Origin: Phycisphaerales bacterium UBA1926
GTDB lineage: Bacteria > Planctomycetota > Phycisphaerae > Phycisphaerales > UBA1924
NCBI GenBank assembly: GCA_002337215.1
Contig: DDFO01000022.1
Span: 263,476 to 279,486 of the forward strand
Length of the DNA: 16,011 nucleotides
Reading direction: 5' to 3'
Below the pieces are notes generated by a model that was not told the DNA's origin, did no database searches, and saw only the letters and a program-made list of their open reading frames with translations. The position numbers and the translations under genes are program-made. Each line of letters starts with the position of its first letter. Positions within the stretch are counted from its first letter, which is position 1. This document shows, one piece after another, positions 8,868 through 16,011 of this stretch.

Positions 8868-8965
8868 GTGAGGAAAAATCGCCTCTCACCGCCTACAACT
8901 GACAGCAGACACCCCTGCTGATTGTGTTGGCTGCATTTGTCCGGCTGAGATAGGACCCGATCTTG

Positions 8966-9493
8966 ATGCCAGAGAGCGACTCCCAGACGACAACGCTCCC
9001 GCGTATGCCTCGGGGCGAATCATGCCCCGGGACGTGCTCTGCGTATTGCCAGAGCCAGTCCGAGGTCGCATGTGTTGCGGTCGCGCAGAACCGGGCCGTC
9101 CGGTGGTGGCTCGCCGGGGTCGGCGTGCTGAGTGTTGGGCTCGGTGGGCTGGGCGTGGTCGTTCCAGGGCTTCCGACGACGATCTTCCTGATCATCGCAT
9201 CGTGGTGCTTTGTCCGTTCGTGCCCGGCTCTGGAGCGTGTACTCATCCAGAACAGGTTCTTCGCGCCGTTCGTGAAGTACACACGACCCGGCACCGTCAT
9301 GCCGACGCGGGCACGGATCATTTCAACGATCGCGATCTGGTCGGCGATCGGGCTGAGCGGTTGGATCCTCGTCGAACGCGGGGTGCCGCTCTTCGTGGTG
9401 GCGATCGTTGTCGCGTCTGGCGTCGTCGGCACCGTCGCCGTGTGGAGCATCGCTCGGGATCGCACGGGCCGCCCCGTTCCGGCTCGAGCCTGA
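8966..9493 (+). CDS. YbaN/DUF454 family inner membrane protein with Cys-rich N-terminus
   Basis: A 175-residue membrane protein of unknown biochemical role. Residues about 45-165 match DUF454: a glycine-rich first membrane segment, then VVPGLPTTIFLIIASWCFVRSCPALERVLIQN, FFAPFVKYTRPG, and two further hydrophobic segments (ISTIAIWSAIGLSGWIL and VPLFVVAIVVASGVVGTVAVW). The first 42 residues are unusual: Cys20, Cys24, Cys28 and Cys36 form C-x3-C-x3-C-x7-C, which could hold a metal or an Fe-S cluster. The ATG at 8966 is preferred; a TTG lies one codon upstream. A Fur-like palindrome upstream suggests iron control. It is convergent with shikimate kinase across a 15-base gap that holds no terminator. 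Confidence 0.8.
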   Translation: MPESDSQTTTLPRMPRGESCPGTCSAYCQSQSEVACVAVAQNRAVRWWLAGVGVLSVGLGGLGVVVPGLPTTIFLIIASWCFVRSCPALERVLIQNRFFAPFVKYTRPGTVMPTRARIISTIAIWSAIGLSGWILVERGVPLFVVAIVVASGVVGTVAVWSIARDRTGRPVPARA

Positions 9494-9508
9494 TGAGCAC
9501 GGGTTGAT

Positions 9509-10084
9509 TCAGATCGCAAGTTCGGCGAGCCGATCAACGAGGCGCTCCTGGTCACCGTCATCTGACTCGAGCACCGCGTCCGCGAGGCCGCGGTACAGCG
9601 GGTCTCGCTGAAGATAGATCGTTTCGACCTCGTCGAGCAGATCCGCGCCGGTCAGGCTCGGCCTGGTGGTTGTGTCGGTCGCGCTCAGACGATCCCGGAG
9701 CACGCCCGGCGTCGCGTGGAGATACACAACCCGGATCACACCGCGTGATTGCGCGTCACGCATCAGTTTGGTCGCGCCCGGCGCGGTGGGCGTCCCTCCG
9801 CCGAGCGCGAGGACGACCGGCGCACCTGCACATTCCGCGAGTACCTCTTCCAGCGCCGCGCGTTCAGCGTCACGGAAGGCGCCGAGTCCGTGGAGATTGA
9901 TCGCGTCGGCGGCGCTGCCGACGCCGAGCAACGCGGGTGTGCGATCGTCAAGGTCCACAAACGTCCGGCTGAGACGTGCCGCGACACGCCGACCGACGGT
10001 CGATTTCCCGCTCGCGCGAAGCCCGATCAGCACGAGCGACGCGGCAAGGTCATCGGGGCGTGGTGTCGGGGCGTGTGGAGCCAT
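9509..10084 (-). CDS. aroK: Shikimate kinase
   Basis: Cytosolic enzyme of the chorismate pathway that phosphorylates shikimate at the 3-hydroxyl using ATP. Of 191 residues, 21-29 form the Walker A loop GLRASGKST with Lys27. DLDD at 44-47 binds Mg and substrate, Arg71 lies in AFRDAE, and GGG is at 95-97. RPSLTG forms the lid and RDPLYRGLAD the adenine-side end. Length is typical, with a short Ala/Pro-rich lead of about 15 residues. The ATG at 10084 is used; a GTG at 10117 would add 11 residues without homology. Neither has a clear Shine-Dalgarno. It follows the AsmA-like gene after about 50 bases on the same strand and may share its transcript. Confidence 0.92.
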   Translation of the reverse strand: MAPHAPTPRPDDLAASLVLIGLRASGKSTVGRRVAARLSRTFVDLDDRTPALLGVGSAADAINLHGLGAFRDAERAALEEVLAECAGAPVVLALGGGTPTAPGATKLMRDAQSRGVIRVVYLHATPGVLRDRLSATDTTTRPSLTGADLLDEVETIYLQRDPLYRGLADAVLESDDGDQERLVDRLAELAI

Positions 10085-10135
10085 GGACAGGAACGGTAGC
10101 CGCGTCTGAACGCACACAGTGCTCTGGCCGAGCTG

Positions 10136-11851
10136 TCAGTCGAGCCCGAGCGGCGCGACGCCGACCTTTGGCTCGTCCATCGTCCCCTTGATCGTGTATT
10201 TGAGCAGGCGATCGGTCACGCTCCCGAACAGATCGCCGATCGGGCCGAGCAGGCTCTGCAGCTTCTCGAGAGGCCCGGCGTTGACGCGCAGGTCGAGGGT
10301 TTTGTCGAACGCCACCGTGCCGGTCCCCCGAGCCGCGACGAGGTTGGTGACCACCTCCGAATTCGTGATCGTCGCGGCATCGGGAGCGAGCGTAAACGTC
10401 GCGGTACCCCGGTGGTTCGAGATCTTGTCGGTTGACGGGTCTTTGCCGCTGACCATCGCCGCGAGCTGCGAGAGCCCCGGAAGGACGAGCAGGCGACCGT
10501 CCTTGACGACCACCGACCCCTGTCCCGAGAGCCCGCCGCGGATGTCGGAGAGCAAAGTTTGAACGTTCCCGCTTCCGTTCAACGTGCCGGCGAGTTTGGG
10601 TGGGGCCGCAGCCGGGGCCCCGCCGGGCTGCACCCCCGGCGCCGGCTGCGAACGGAGCAGGTCGGCGAGTTGCAGCGAGTCGATCGACCAGGCGGCATCG
10701 AACGGCATCCCGGTCTGGTTCAGGCTCGATTCGCCGGTCACCGAGACGCGTCCGCCGTGGATGTCGAGGTCGATCGGTTCGACCGCCAAAATTCCGGCTT
10801 CCACCGATGTCGCGATCTGCAGCGCGTCGATCGGCAGGTGGTACTCGCCGAGCGCCGCGTTCAGATCGGTCCCGTTCACGGTGAGTTCGGCGCTGCCGCT
10901 CGTGATGTTCTTGAGATTCGCCCTCGCGCTCCCGGTTGCGGAGATCCGACCCCGCACGTCACTCCCGCGGAGAATCTCGGCGAGCGTGTCAGGCAGCGAG
11001 CCCATCGTCTCGGGGCCGGCGTCGATCGATGCGGTCAGTTCGCGGATCTCGGCGTCGAGCGTGTCGAGATTGAGCCTGCCTTCGATCCCCAGCTCGAAGC
11101 CCGGCGCGCGCCCGGACGTGAACCCGATGGTGTACCACCCTTTCCCGGTCCCCTCGCCGGCGTCGGGCTGGATATCCATCTCCGCATCGATGTTGTCGAG
11201 ACGGATCGGCGTCGCGTTCCCCGGCCCGATGTACTCGAGCACGAAGTCGCGGAGCACGACGTCGCGGAGCTCGATCGCGTCCGAAAAGAGCGCCCCGCTT
11301 TCTTGCTCGCCGGAGGGCTGCTTCGCTTGCACGCCCGCTTGCCGGCCTGCTGGTGTGGGCGTGCTCCCGGGGCGGGCGCGCGTCATCCGGCTGAATCCCG
11401 CGAGCCCGCCGCCGTCGCCGTCTGGACCGGCCTCGATCGCGATGAGCCGCACCGATCCCGAATCGAACGAGATCCCCGCGAACCGCAGCGGCTCGCCCTC
11501 TGTGGGCCGCTCCGCGAGCGTGATCACCAGCGTCTGCACTTCGATAATCCGCTCGCCCTCGGGGGTCTCGAGCGTCGCGTCGGTCAGCGTGATGGTGTAA
11601 GGCGGCTTGTAGGCGATGTCGGCAAACGCGAGCTGCGGACGCAGGCGAGCGTTGACCATCCCGAGCAGACGCTCGGAGAGCCACTTCGGAACCCCGATTG
11701 TCTGGTCTTTCCCAGCGATCGCGTTGGCGATCTGTCGTGCGACCGCGCCCGGTCTGTTGCCGGGCGCAAAGACAAAGACCGCGCCCCCGGCAAGGCCGAG
11801 GATGACCGCCGCGAGAACGATCCGTGTGAAAATACGCCTGGGTCGTGCCAC
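10136..11851 (-). CDS. AsmA-like envelope protein
   Basis: A 571-residue protein with an N-terminal membrane anchor (IVLAAVILGLAGGAVFVFA, about 12-30) after a basic MARPRRIFTR; the rest is predicted to be periplasmic. The long repetitive beta-strand pattern fits the AsmA/YhdP family, thought to bridge membranes and move lipids. Relevant stretches are LTDATLETPEGERIIEV, VEPIDLDIHGGRVSVTGESS, GSGNVQTLLSDIRGGLSGQGSVVVKDGRL, GTATFTLAPD and YTIKGTMDEPKVGVAPLGLD. Two Pro/Gly/Ala-rich linkers interrupt it, near residues 155-190 and 405-420. The start is a GTG at 11851, the first codon before the basic-plus-hydrophobic anchor. It lies 77 bases downstream of the EF-P gene on the same strand. Family membership is likely; lipid substrate and partners are unknown. 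Confidence 0.75.
   Translation of the reverse strand: MARPRRIFTRIVLAAVILGLAGGAVFVFAPGNRPGAVARQIANAIAGKDQTIGVPKWLSERLLGMVNARLRPQLAFADIAYKPPYTITLTDATLETPEGERIIEVQTLVITLAERPTEGEPLRFAGISFDSGSVRLIAIEAGPDGDGGGLAGFSRMTRARPGSTPTPAGRQAGVQAKQPSGEQESGALFSDAIELRDVVLRDFVLEYIGPGNATPIRLDNIDAEMDIQPDAGEGTGKGWYTIGFTSGRAPGFELGIEGRLNLDTLDAEIRELTASIDAGPETMGSLPDTLAEILRGSDVRGRISATGSARANLKNITSGSAELTVNGTDLNAALGEYHLPIDALQIATSVEAGILAVEPIDLDIHGGRVSVTGESSLNQTGMPFDAAWSIDSLQLADLLRSQPAPGVQPGGAPAAAPPKLAGTLNGSGNVQTLLSDIRGGLSGQGSVVVKDGRLLVLPGLSQLAAMVSGKDPSTDKISNHRGTATFTLAPDAATITNSEVVTNLVAARGTGTVAFDKTLDLRVNAGPLEKLQSLLGPIGDLFGSVTDRLLKYTIKGTMDEPKVGVAPLGLD
11292..11375 (-). repeat. Low-complexity linker insert in the AsmA-like gene
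   Basis: This stretch encodes a Pro/Gly/Ala/Gln-rich piece (including TPTPAGRQAGVQAKQ) between two structured parts. The DNA carries the direct repeat CGCTTGC at 11324-11330 and 11336-11342, plus GCCGG/CCGGC pairs at both ends. It is probably an expanded or inserted linker. It is similar in style, though not in clear sequence, to the purB insert. Confidence 0.35.
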
Positions 11852-11928
11852 GTCAGTTGATCCGGATCGAGGCCCGAACTATTCCATGGCTATCGCCGAT
11901 CATCGATCGTCAGTCAGGGAGCGGCCCG

Positions 11929-12492
11929 TCACTCCTTGACGCGTGACATGTACGACCCGTCCTCGGTCGAGACCTTGACCTTCTCGCCGATCTCGATGAA
12001 CGGGGGCACGCGGGTCTTGAGCCCCGTGTCGCACTCGGCTTCCTTGAGCTGGTTGGTCGCGGTCGCGCCCTTGACGACGGGGGTCGTGTCGGTGATGGTC
12101 ACCTCGACCGACGCCGGGAGTTCCACGCTCACCGGGTTCTCCTCGTGGAAGAGCATGGTGCACGAGGAGTTCGGCGCGAGGTAGAGCAGCGCTTCGCCCA
12201 GCAGGTCGGGACCGATCTCGACCTGGTCGTAGTCGCTTGTGTTCATGAAGGTGCCGCCGCCCGAGCCGTCGGCGAACAGGAACTCCATCTCGCGCCGGTC
12301 GAGCGTCGCGCCCTCGACGGTGTCGGAGCTGTTGAAGCGCTGCTCTTTCATGCCCGAGCCGTCAACGCCGCGCATCTTCGCCTGGATGTAGGCGGGACCC
12401 TTGCCCGGCTTGACATGCTCGGTCTTGACGACCACGTAGAGCTTGCCGGAAAGGTTGACGGCGACGCCGGGCTTGATCTCGTTCGCTTTCAT
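11929..12492 (-). CDS. efp: Translation elongation factor P
   Basis: Cytosolic factor that binds between the ribosomal P and E sites and relieves stalling at consecutive prolines. The 187-residue product shows the KOW-like N-terminal domain, starting MKANEIKPGVAVNLSGKLYVVV. The loop HVKPGKGPAYIQ carries Lys31 at the position modified in other bacteria. Two OB-like domains follow (FNSSDTVEGATLDRREMEFLF, and ELPASVEVTITDTTPVVKGATATN with the conserved end GLKTRVPPFIEIGEKVKV). The ATG at 12492 matches the usual family start; an ATG at 12507 would add five residues. With Lys at the loop tip, lysylation by an EpmA-type enzyme is possible, but no modification gene is in the window. It is the first gene of the minus-strand run ahead of the AsmA-like gene. 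Confidence 0.95.
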   Translation of the reverse strand: MKANEIKPGVAVNLSGKLYVVVKTEHVKPGKGPAYIQAKMRGVDGSGMKEQRFNSSDTVEGATLDRREMEFLFADGSGGGTFMNTSDYDQVEIGPDLLGEALLYLAPNSSCTMLFHEENPVSVELPASVEVTITDTTPVVKGATATNQLKEAECDTGLKTRVPPFIEIGEKVKVSTEDGSYMSRVKE

Positions 12493-12507
12493 CGTGTCTG
12501 CTTCCAT

Positions 12508-12749
12508 CTCGGGGCGGGATCGCCGCTCGGTTGGGTGTCGCGGCGCGGCCGCTCGGGTGGTGGTCAGGGCCCGTGGAATCGGGACGCTATGGTAGATCGA
12601 TCACGCCTCCAGAGCGGGCCCGGAAGGCCATGCGAGAGGCGATTTCCCCCAAGGCCCGGCGGCTCAGGGGCACCGAGCCCACAGCAGAGCCCAGATTCCC
12701 CGCCAGATCGAAACGCGACCCGCCCCGGGCGACCAATCAGGAGACCGCG
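12508..12749. other. Divergent intergenic region between EF-P and hydrolase genes
   Basis: This 242-bp GC-rich stretch must carry promoters for both directions. TATGGT at 12588-12593 is a possible plus-strand -10, but no acceptable -35 lies at the right distance. A ribosome binding site AGGAGA occupies 12739-12744. I find no small gene or larger repeat; the open frame upstream of 12750 has no conserved sequence. Confidence 0.3.
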
Positions 12750-13832
12750 ATGGAGACCCACGAGCAGACAGCCGGACTCACCCGCCGGGCCTTTCTCGCG
12801 AGGGCGGGGTCCGCCGCGGGGACCGCCGCAGGATTGGCCGTGGCACCCTTCGCGGTATCGGCGTTCGCGTCCAAGGCCCGGGCCAGCTGGATGGGCGTCG
12901 CCCAGGACGACGCGGGCCAGGTCGTCGCGTCCCCCTTCGAGTGGATGCAGGTCCGCCCCGGCGTCTTCGCGAGTTCCAATCTCGCGACAGGCGGCAACTG
13001 CCTGGTCTTCCGGGGGGGCGACCGGTGCCTGCTGGTCGATACCAAGTTCCCTGCCTTCTCCCCGCTGATCGGTCGCGACGCCGAAGCCCTCACCGGTCTC
13101 GCGCCGACCCACGTCGTCAACACCCACCACCACGGCGACCACTCCGGAGGCAACCAGGCTTTCACCGGCAACGCGATCGTGATGGCGCACGAGAAAGGGG
13201 AGGGGCGTGTCCGCGGGCAGTTCGAGAATTATGTCGCCGGGATCACGGGCGGTGCACGGACGGTCGAGCGCGCACCGGAAGCGTTCCGCGCAACGATCAT
13301 GAAGGATCTCGAGGCCCTGCTCGCGCAGGCGGATGCTCTCGAGGCGTCCGACTGGATCGCCAACACGCCGATCACGTCGCCCGTGTCGGGCCTCGACTTC
13401 GACGGCGAGTGGATCGAACTCCGCCACTTCGGGCGCCCGAGCCACACAGACAACGACCTTGTGATCCGGCTCGCCGGCCGCAACGTCATCCACACGGGCG
13501 ACGTCGTCTTCAATGGGCTGCACCCCTTCTTCGACGCCGACGGCGGCGCGAGCAGCGCCGATTGGATCGAGACGCTCGCCGATATCGACGCCCTGTGCGA
13601 CGCCGACACGGTGATCGTGCCAGGGCACGGCCCCGCGGGAGACCGCGGCATCGTCCGCACGCAGCAGCGGTATATCGAACAGCTCCGAGAGAGCGTCCGG
13701 AACGCGATCGATGCCGGGACGCCGCTCGACGATCTCCGCGACCAGACCTTCCCGTTCATGGAGGGCATGGGCTTCGATCGCCTGCGCGAGAACGCGATCG
13801 TGTTCGTCTACAACGAACTGACGAGCGGCTGA
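12750..13832 (+). CDS. Tat-exported metallo-beta-lactamase-fold hydrolase
   Basis: A 360-residue zinc hydrolase predicted to act outside the cytoplasm. The N-terminus has a twin-arginine signal: TRRAFLARAG followed by an Ala/Gly-rich hydrophobic stretch ending near SKARA. The fold motifs are complete: NTHHHGDHSGG at 124-134 (His126, His128, Asp130, His131), His232 in GRPSHTDND, Asp251 in IHTGDVVFNG, and His293 in VPGHGP. That is a full two-zinc site, with Asp251 as the bridging ligand. The context resembles the cyclase/quinoprotein-associated hydrolases rather than antibiotic-resistance enzymes, but the substrate cannot be told. The ATG at 12750 is chosen because AGGAGA lies just upstream and the Tat signal starts there. 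No Tat genes are in the window. Confidence 0.88.
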   Translation: METHEQTAGLTRRAFLARAGSAAGTAAGLAVAPFAVSAFASKARASWMGVAQDDAGQVVASPFEWMQVRPGVFASSNLATGGNCLVFRGGDRCLLVDTKFPAFSPLIGRDAEALTGLAPTHVVNTHHHGDHSGGNQAFTGNAIVMAHEKGEGRVRGQFENYVAGITGGARTVERAPEAFRATIMKDLEALLAQADALEASDWIANTPITSPVSGLDFDGEWIELRHFGRPSHTDNDLVIRLAGRNVIHTGDVVFNGLHPFFDADGGASSADWIETLADIDALCDADTVIVPGHGPAGDRGIVRTQQRYIEQLRESVRNAIDAGTPLDDLRDQTFPFMEGMGFDRLRENAIVFVYNELTSG

Positions 13833-13856
13833 GCGTGCATACCACGCATCGGTCTG

Positions 13857-13889
13857 TATGCTGCACCGAGCCAGTCGCATGGCTCGGTG
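13857..13889 (+). promoter_or_regulatory. Hairpin and -10-like site between hydrolase and symporter genes
   Basis: CACCGAGCCA (13864-13873) and TGGCTCGGTG (13880-13889) form a perfect 10-bp stem with a 6-base loop, 31 bases after the hydrolase stop. No T-run follows, so if it is a terminator it is atypical. TATGCT at 13857-13862 could be the -10 of the symporter promoter, which would place the hairpin at the start of its mRNA. A short GCGTG/CACGC stem also follows the hydrolase stop directly. Confidence 0.4.
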
Positions 13890-13950
13890 GGCCTATGTCT
13901 CGCTCGCCGGGCAGCGCCGGAAGGGGGCCACCATCGACTCCGAGATCCTG

Positions 13951-15501
13951 ATGCCAGAGAGCCTTTTCAGCGGAGACAATCTCCTGAAGATGCTCGCGTT
14001 CGCGCTCTACGCCGTCGTGCTGCTCATCATCGGCTACCTCGCCTCCAAGAAAATGCACGACATCCGCGACTACTTCGCCAGCGGGAAGAGGCTGGGCTTC
14101 ATCAATGTCGCGTTCAGCAGCCGGGCGACCGGCGAATCGGCGTGGCTGCTGCTCGGGCTGACCGGGATGGGCTACGCCGTCGGCATGAAGGCGATGTGGG
14201 TCGTGCTGGGCGAGATGCTCGGCGTCGGCATCGCCTGGATCTTCATGGCAAAGCGGTTCAAGCGACTTACCGACAAGTACGACTCGATCACCGTTCCCGA
14301 CTACCTCGAGAGCCGGCTCCGCGACTCGAGCCATTGGCTCCGCCTCATCGCGTGCGGCGCGCTGCTCATCTTCGTCCCCATCTACGCCGGAACGCAGGTC
14401 CACGCCGCGGGCGGCGCGTTCTTCTCATTCCTGGGCTGGAACCACTACGTCGGCGCATCGGTCGGGTTCCTCGTGGTGCTGCTCTACATCACCCAGGGCG
14501 GGTTCACCGCAGTGGTCTGGTCCGATGTGTTCCAGGGCTCGCTGATGGCCTTGGGCCTCATCGCCCTGCCGATCGTCGGTCTGCTCGAGGCGGGCGGTGT
14601 GACGCGCGTCACCGAAACGCTCGAAGCGGTGGACCCGGGGCTGCTCACCTTCCACGCGGGCGACGGCTGGACGCTCATGACCGTCCTCTCGATCATCGGG
14701 TTCATGATGATCGGTATCGGGTTCCTGGGCTCGCCGCAGGTCTTCGTCCGCTTCATCTCGATCAAGAGCGAGAAGGAAATCCTCCCCGGGACGATCACGG
14801 CATTGACCTGGACGCTGCTGGCCGACTCCGGCGCCGTGCTCGTGGGTGTCACGGGTCGGGCGCTCTTCACGCCAGGCGACATCGGCGGGCTGGACCAGAA
14901 CATCCTCCCGGTGATGAGCGACACGTTGCTCCCCGCGTTCTTCAGCGGGCTGTACATCGCCATGGTGCTCAGCGCGATCATGTCCACGATCGACTCGCTG
15001 CTCGTCGTCGCGTCGTCGGCCGCGGTGCGCGACTACTGGCAGAAGACGCGCCACCCCGACATGCCCGACGACACGCTCATGAGCCTGAGCAAGAAGCTCA
15101 CCGTGGCGCTCGCGCTCGTGTCGTTCGCGATCGGCATCGGCATCCTGCTCTACGACAAGGAGCAGGGCATCTTCTGGACGATCATCTTCGGCTGGTCGGG
15201 CATCGCCGCGACCTTCTGCCCGACGATCGTCCTGAGCCTGTTCTGGACGAAGCTGACATCGCTGGGCGCGAAGTGCTCGATGGTCGCGGGGTTCTGCAGC
15301 GTCTCGATCTTTAAGTTCGCGATCCCGCCACTGCTCGACGCGGCGGGATTCGACGGGCTGAACGACGCGCTCGCGGCGCTCGATGTCCTCCCGCCCTCCT
15401 TCGCGGTCGGCATGATCGTCGCGGTCGTCGTCAGCCTCGCCGACAGCAAGGGCCGGGCAAAGCTCGACGGGATCGCCTTGGAGATCCGCGGCGAACGCTG
15501 A
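13951..15501 (+). CDS. Sodium:solute symporter, PutP-like
   Basis: A 516-residue inner membrane transporter of the SSS family. It should use the sodium gradient to import a small organic solute, perhaps proline or another amino acid. The first membrane segment follows MPESLFSGDNLLK, and about 13 hydrophobic segments are visible. Family signs include ASGKRLGFINVAFS before helix 2, WLLLGLTGMGYAVG, the YITQGGFTAVVWSDVFQG region, GSPQVFVRF, and MSTIDSLLVVASSA with Ser345 and Thr346 at a known Na+ site. The Asp essential in PutP helix 2 (SDMSGW) is replaced here by Gly61, with Glu62 beside it (GESAW), so the substrate or coupling may differ. The ATG at 13951 is chosen because the frame upstream, open to 13858, crosses a hairpin and lacks homology. 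Confidence 0.88.
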   Translation: MPESLFSGDNLLKMLAFALYAVVLLIIGYLASKKMHDIRDYFASGKRLGFINVAFSSRATGESAWLLLGLTGMGYAVGMKAMWVVLGEMLGVGIAWIFMAKRFKRLTDKYDSITVPDYLESRLRDSSHWLRLIACGALLIFVPIYAGTQVHAAGGAFFSFLGWNHYVGASVGFLVVLLYITQGGFTAVVWSDVFQGSLMALGLIALPIVGLLEAGGVTRVTETLEAVDPGLLTFHAGDGWTLMTVLSIIGFMMIGIGFLGSPQVFVRFISIKSEKEILPGTITALTWTLLADSGAVLVGVTGRALFTPGDIGGLDQNILPVMSDTLLPAFFSGLYIAMVLSAIMSTIDSLLVVASSAAVRDYWQKTRHPDMPDDTLMSLSKKLTVALALVSFAIGIGILLYDKEQGIFWTIIFGWSGIAATFCPTIVLSLFWTKLTSLGAKCSMVAGFCSVSIFKFAIPPLLDAAGFDGLNDALAALDVLPPSFAVGMIVAVVVSLADSKGRAKLDGIALEIRGER

Positions 15502-15596
15502 TCTCCGATAAGAGCACCCGCTCTCCGATAACCACGGTCCGGACCGGTGGTGTCGCGGTGCTGATGCAGTTTCCGCGAATACGACTGCAACTCAGG
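15502..15596 (+). terminator. Possible terminator region after the symporter gene
   Basis: CTCCGATAA occurs twice, flanking AGAGC-ACCC-GCTCT, a 5-bp hairpin. Just beyond, CCACGGTCC (15532-15540) pairs with GGACCGGTGG (15541-15550) as a near-palindrome with one extra base. These GC-rich stems start within 5 bases of the stop, but no T-run follows. A factor-dependent or weak terminator is possible. Confidence 0.3.
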
Positions 15597-15624
15597 TTGT
15601 CAGCCGAACGCACCGGGATATGCT
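15597..15624 (+). promoter_or_regulatory. Promoter of the secreted protein gene
   Basis: TTGTCA (15597-15602) and TATGCT (15619-15624) are 16 bases apart and match the sigma-70 consensus at five and four of six positions. The start point would fall near 15631, leaving about 20 bases before the ATG, with the ribosome binding site inside. This is the best promoter in the window. Confidence 0.55.
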
Positions 15625-15649
15625 GTCGCTGACCGACAAGGAGAGAGAC

Positions 15650-16011
15650 ATGACCCCCGCCCAGCGCTTCGCCGCCGGCGCGATCTTGGCATCCGCTTCG
15701 ATCACGATCGCCGGTGAGTTCAATCTCGGATTCGAGCACTACACCGGCTACGACCAGGGCGCCGATCCGCTCGCCGGCATCTCCTTCACCATCGACACCA
15801 ACGAGTCCGCGGGGTACGCCGATTTCACGCTTGCGCTCGACGCCGGCACCGGCCTCGGGACCGTCAAGTCCATCTGGTTTGAGAACGGCTCGGGGCTCGG
15901 CGACGTCCTCGCGGTCCACGACACGGGAAGCGTGGACATGCGGCTCGGGCGCGGGTCCCGCAACCCGGCCGGCTCCAACGGCGAACTCGCGTGGAACGGC
16001 ACCGACGAGCG
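15650..16011 (+). CDS. Secreted protein, N-terminal part (runs off the window)
   Basis: The ATG at 15650 is preceded by a strong AAGGAG (15638-15643) with a six-base spacer, and the frame is open for 120 codons to the edge. A signal peptide is clear: MTPAQRFAAGAILASASITIAG, with cleavage probably after Ala21 or Gly22. The mature part (EFNLGFEHYTGYDQG, SFTIDTNESAGYADFTLALD, VKSIWFENGSGLGDVL) is a strand-rich domain. It is similar in style to PEP-CTERM surface or extracellular-matrix proteins common in planctomycetes. The sorting tail would lie beyond the window, so that label is a guess. Codon use is typical of the neighbours. Function is unknown. Confidence 0.75.
   Translation, partial: MTPAQRFAAGAILASASITIAGEFNLGFEHYTGYDQGADPLAGISFTIDTNESAGYADFTLALDAGTGLGTVKSIWFENGSGLGDVLAVHDTGSVDMRLGRGSRNPAGSNGELAWNGTDE

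Noticed and set aside
12750..13832. Hydrolase as an antibiotic-resistance beta-lactamase
   Set aside because: It has the metallo-beta-lactamase fold, but that fold covers many activities, and neither sequence nor neighbours point to beta-lactams.
12564..13880. Long minus-strand open frame opposite the hydrolase gene
   Set aside because: Low-complexity antisense product. The plus strand has a Tat signal, a Shine-Dalgarno and all zinc ligands.
8965..13966. Shared 14-mer TGATGCCAGAGAGC at the starts of the DUF454 and symporter genes
   Set aside because: Both proteins begin MPES, but no similarity extends beyond it in either direction. Chance or a favoured start context is enough to explain it.
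15502..15530. Direct repeat CTCCGATAA as a possible CRISPR or attachment site
   Set aside because: Only two copies of nine bases, with no spacer regularity, integrase or Cas gene nearby. It is better seen as part of the 3' hairpin region.

Overview
The window is high-GC bacterial DNA, most probably from a planctomycete of the Phycisphaerae type. This is an inference from several traits: strong G/C third-position bias, many starts without a clear Shine-Dalgarno, an enlarged membrane pyrophosphatase, a small DUF3568-like lipoprotein, receiver-less PAS-LuxR regulators and a planctomycete-like secreted protein at the right edge. There is no tRNA, rRNA, CRISPR array or insertion sequence. The window is mostly housekeeping genes, with regulators, transporters and exported proteins between them.

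Layout. 1-1790 (+): tail of an unknown gene, then purB (adenylosuccinate lyase), which carries an in-frame insert built from two inverted hairpin repeats. 1865-3597 (-): two tandem paralogous PAS-LuxR regulators. 3598-3987: a 390-bp gap packed with perfect hairpins, including a strong terminator. 3988-5324 (-): a lipoprotein gene overlapping the end of a YacP-like NYN nuclease gene. 5598-5786 (+): rpsU, with its own candidate promoter and terminator. 6056-8779 (+): hppA, a K+-dependent-type membrane pyrophosphatase with an unusual extra-membrane domain and a structured 5' leader. 8853-9493 (+): a Fur-box-like palindrome in front of a YbaN/DUF454 membrane protein. 9509-12492 (-): shikimate kinase, an AsmA-like envelope protein and elongation factor P (EF-P). 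12750-15501 (+): a Tat-exported metallo-beta-lactamase-fold hydrolase and a PutP-like sodium:solute symporter. 15650-end (+): the start of a secreted protein with a good promoter and ribosome binding site.

Genes that plausibly work together: the nuclease and lipoprotein genes look translationally coupled, with a GTGA overlap. The nuclease gene is divergent from rpsU, which fits a ribosome-linked role. The EF-P, AsmA and aroK genes lie in a row on the minus strand. hppA and the symporter both belong to cation-coupled membrane energetics, but nothing in the sequence links them directly.

No clearly new multi-gene system is visible. The best leads are: the REP-pair insertion inside purB with a neighbouring low-GC3 tract; the palindrome TGAGACTGAGTCTCA before a Cys-rich DUF454 protein; the hairpin-rich gap at 3682-3924; and the extra domain of the pyrophosphatase.
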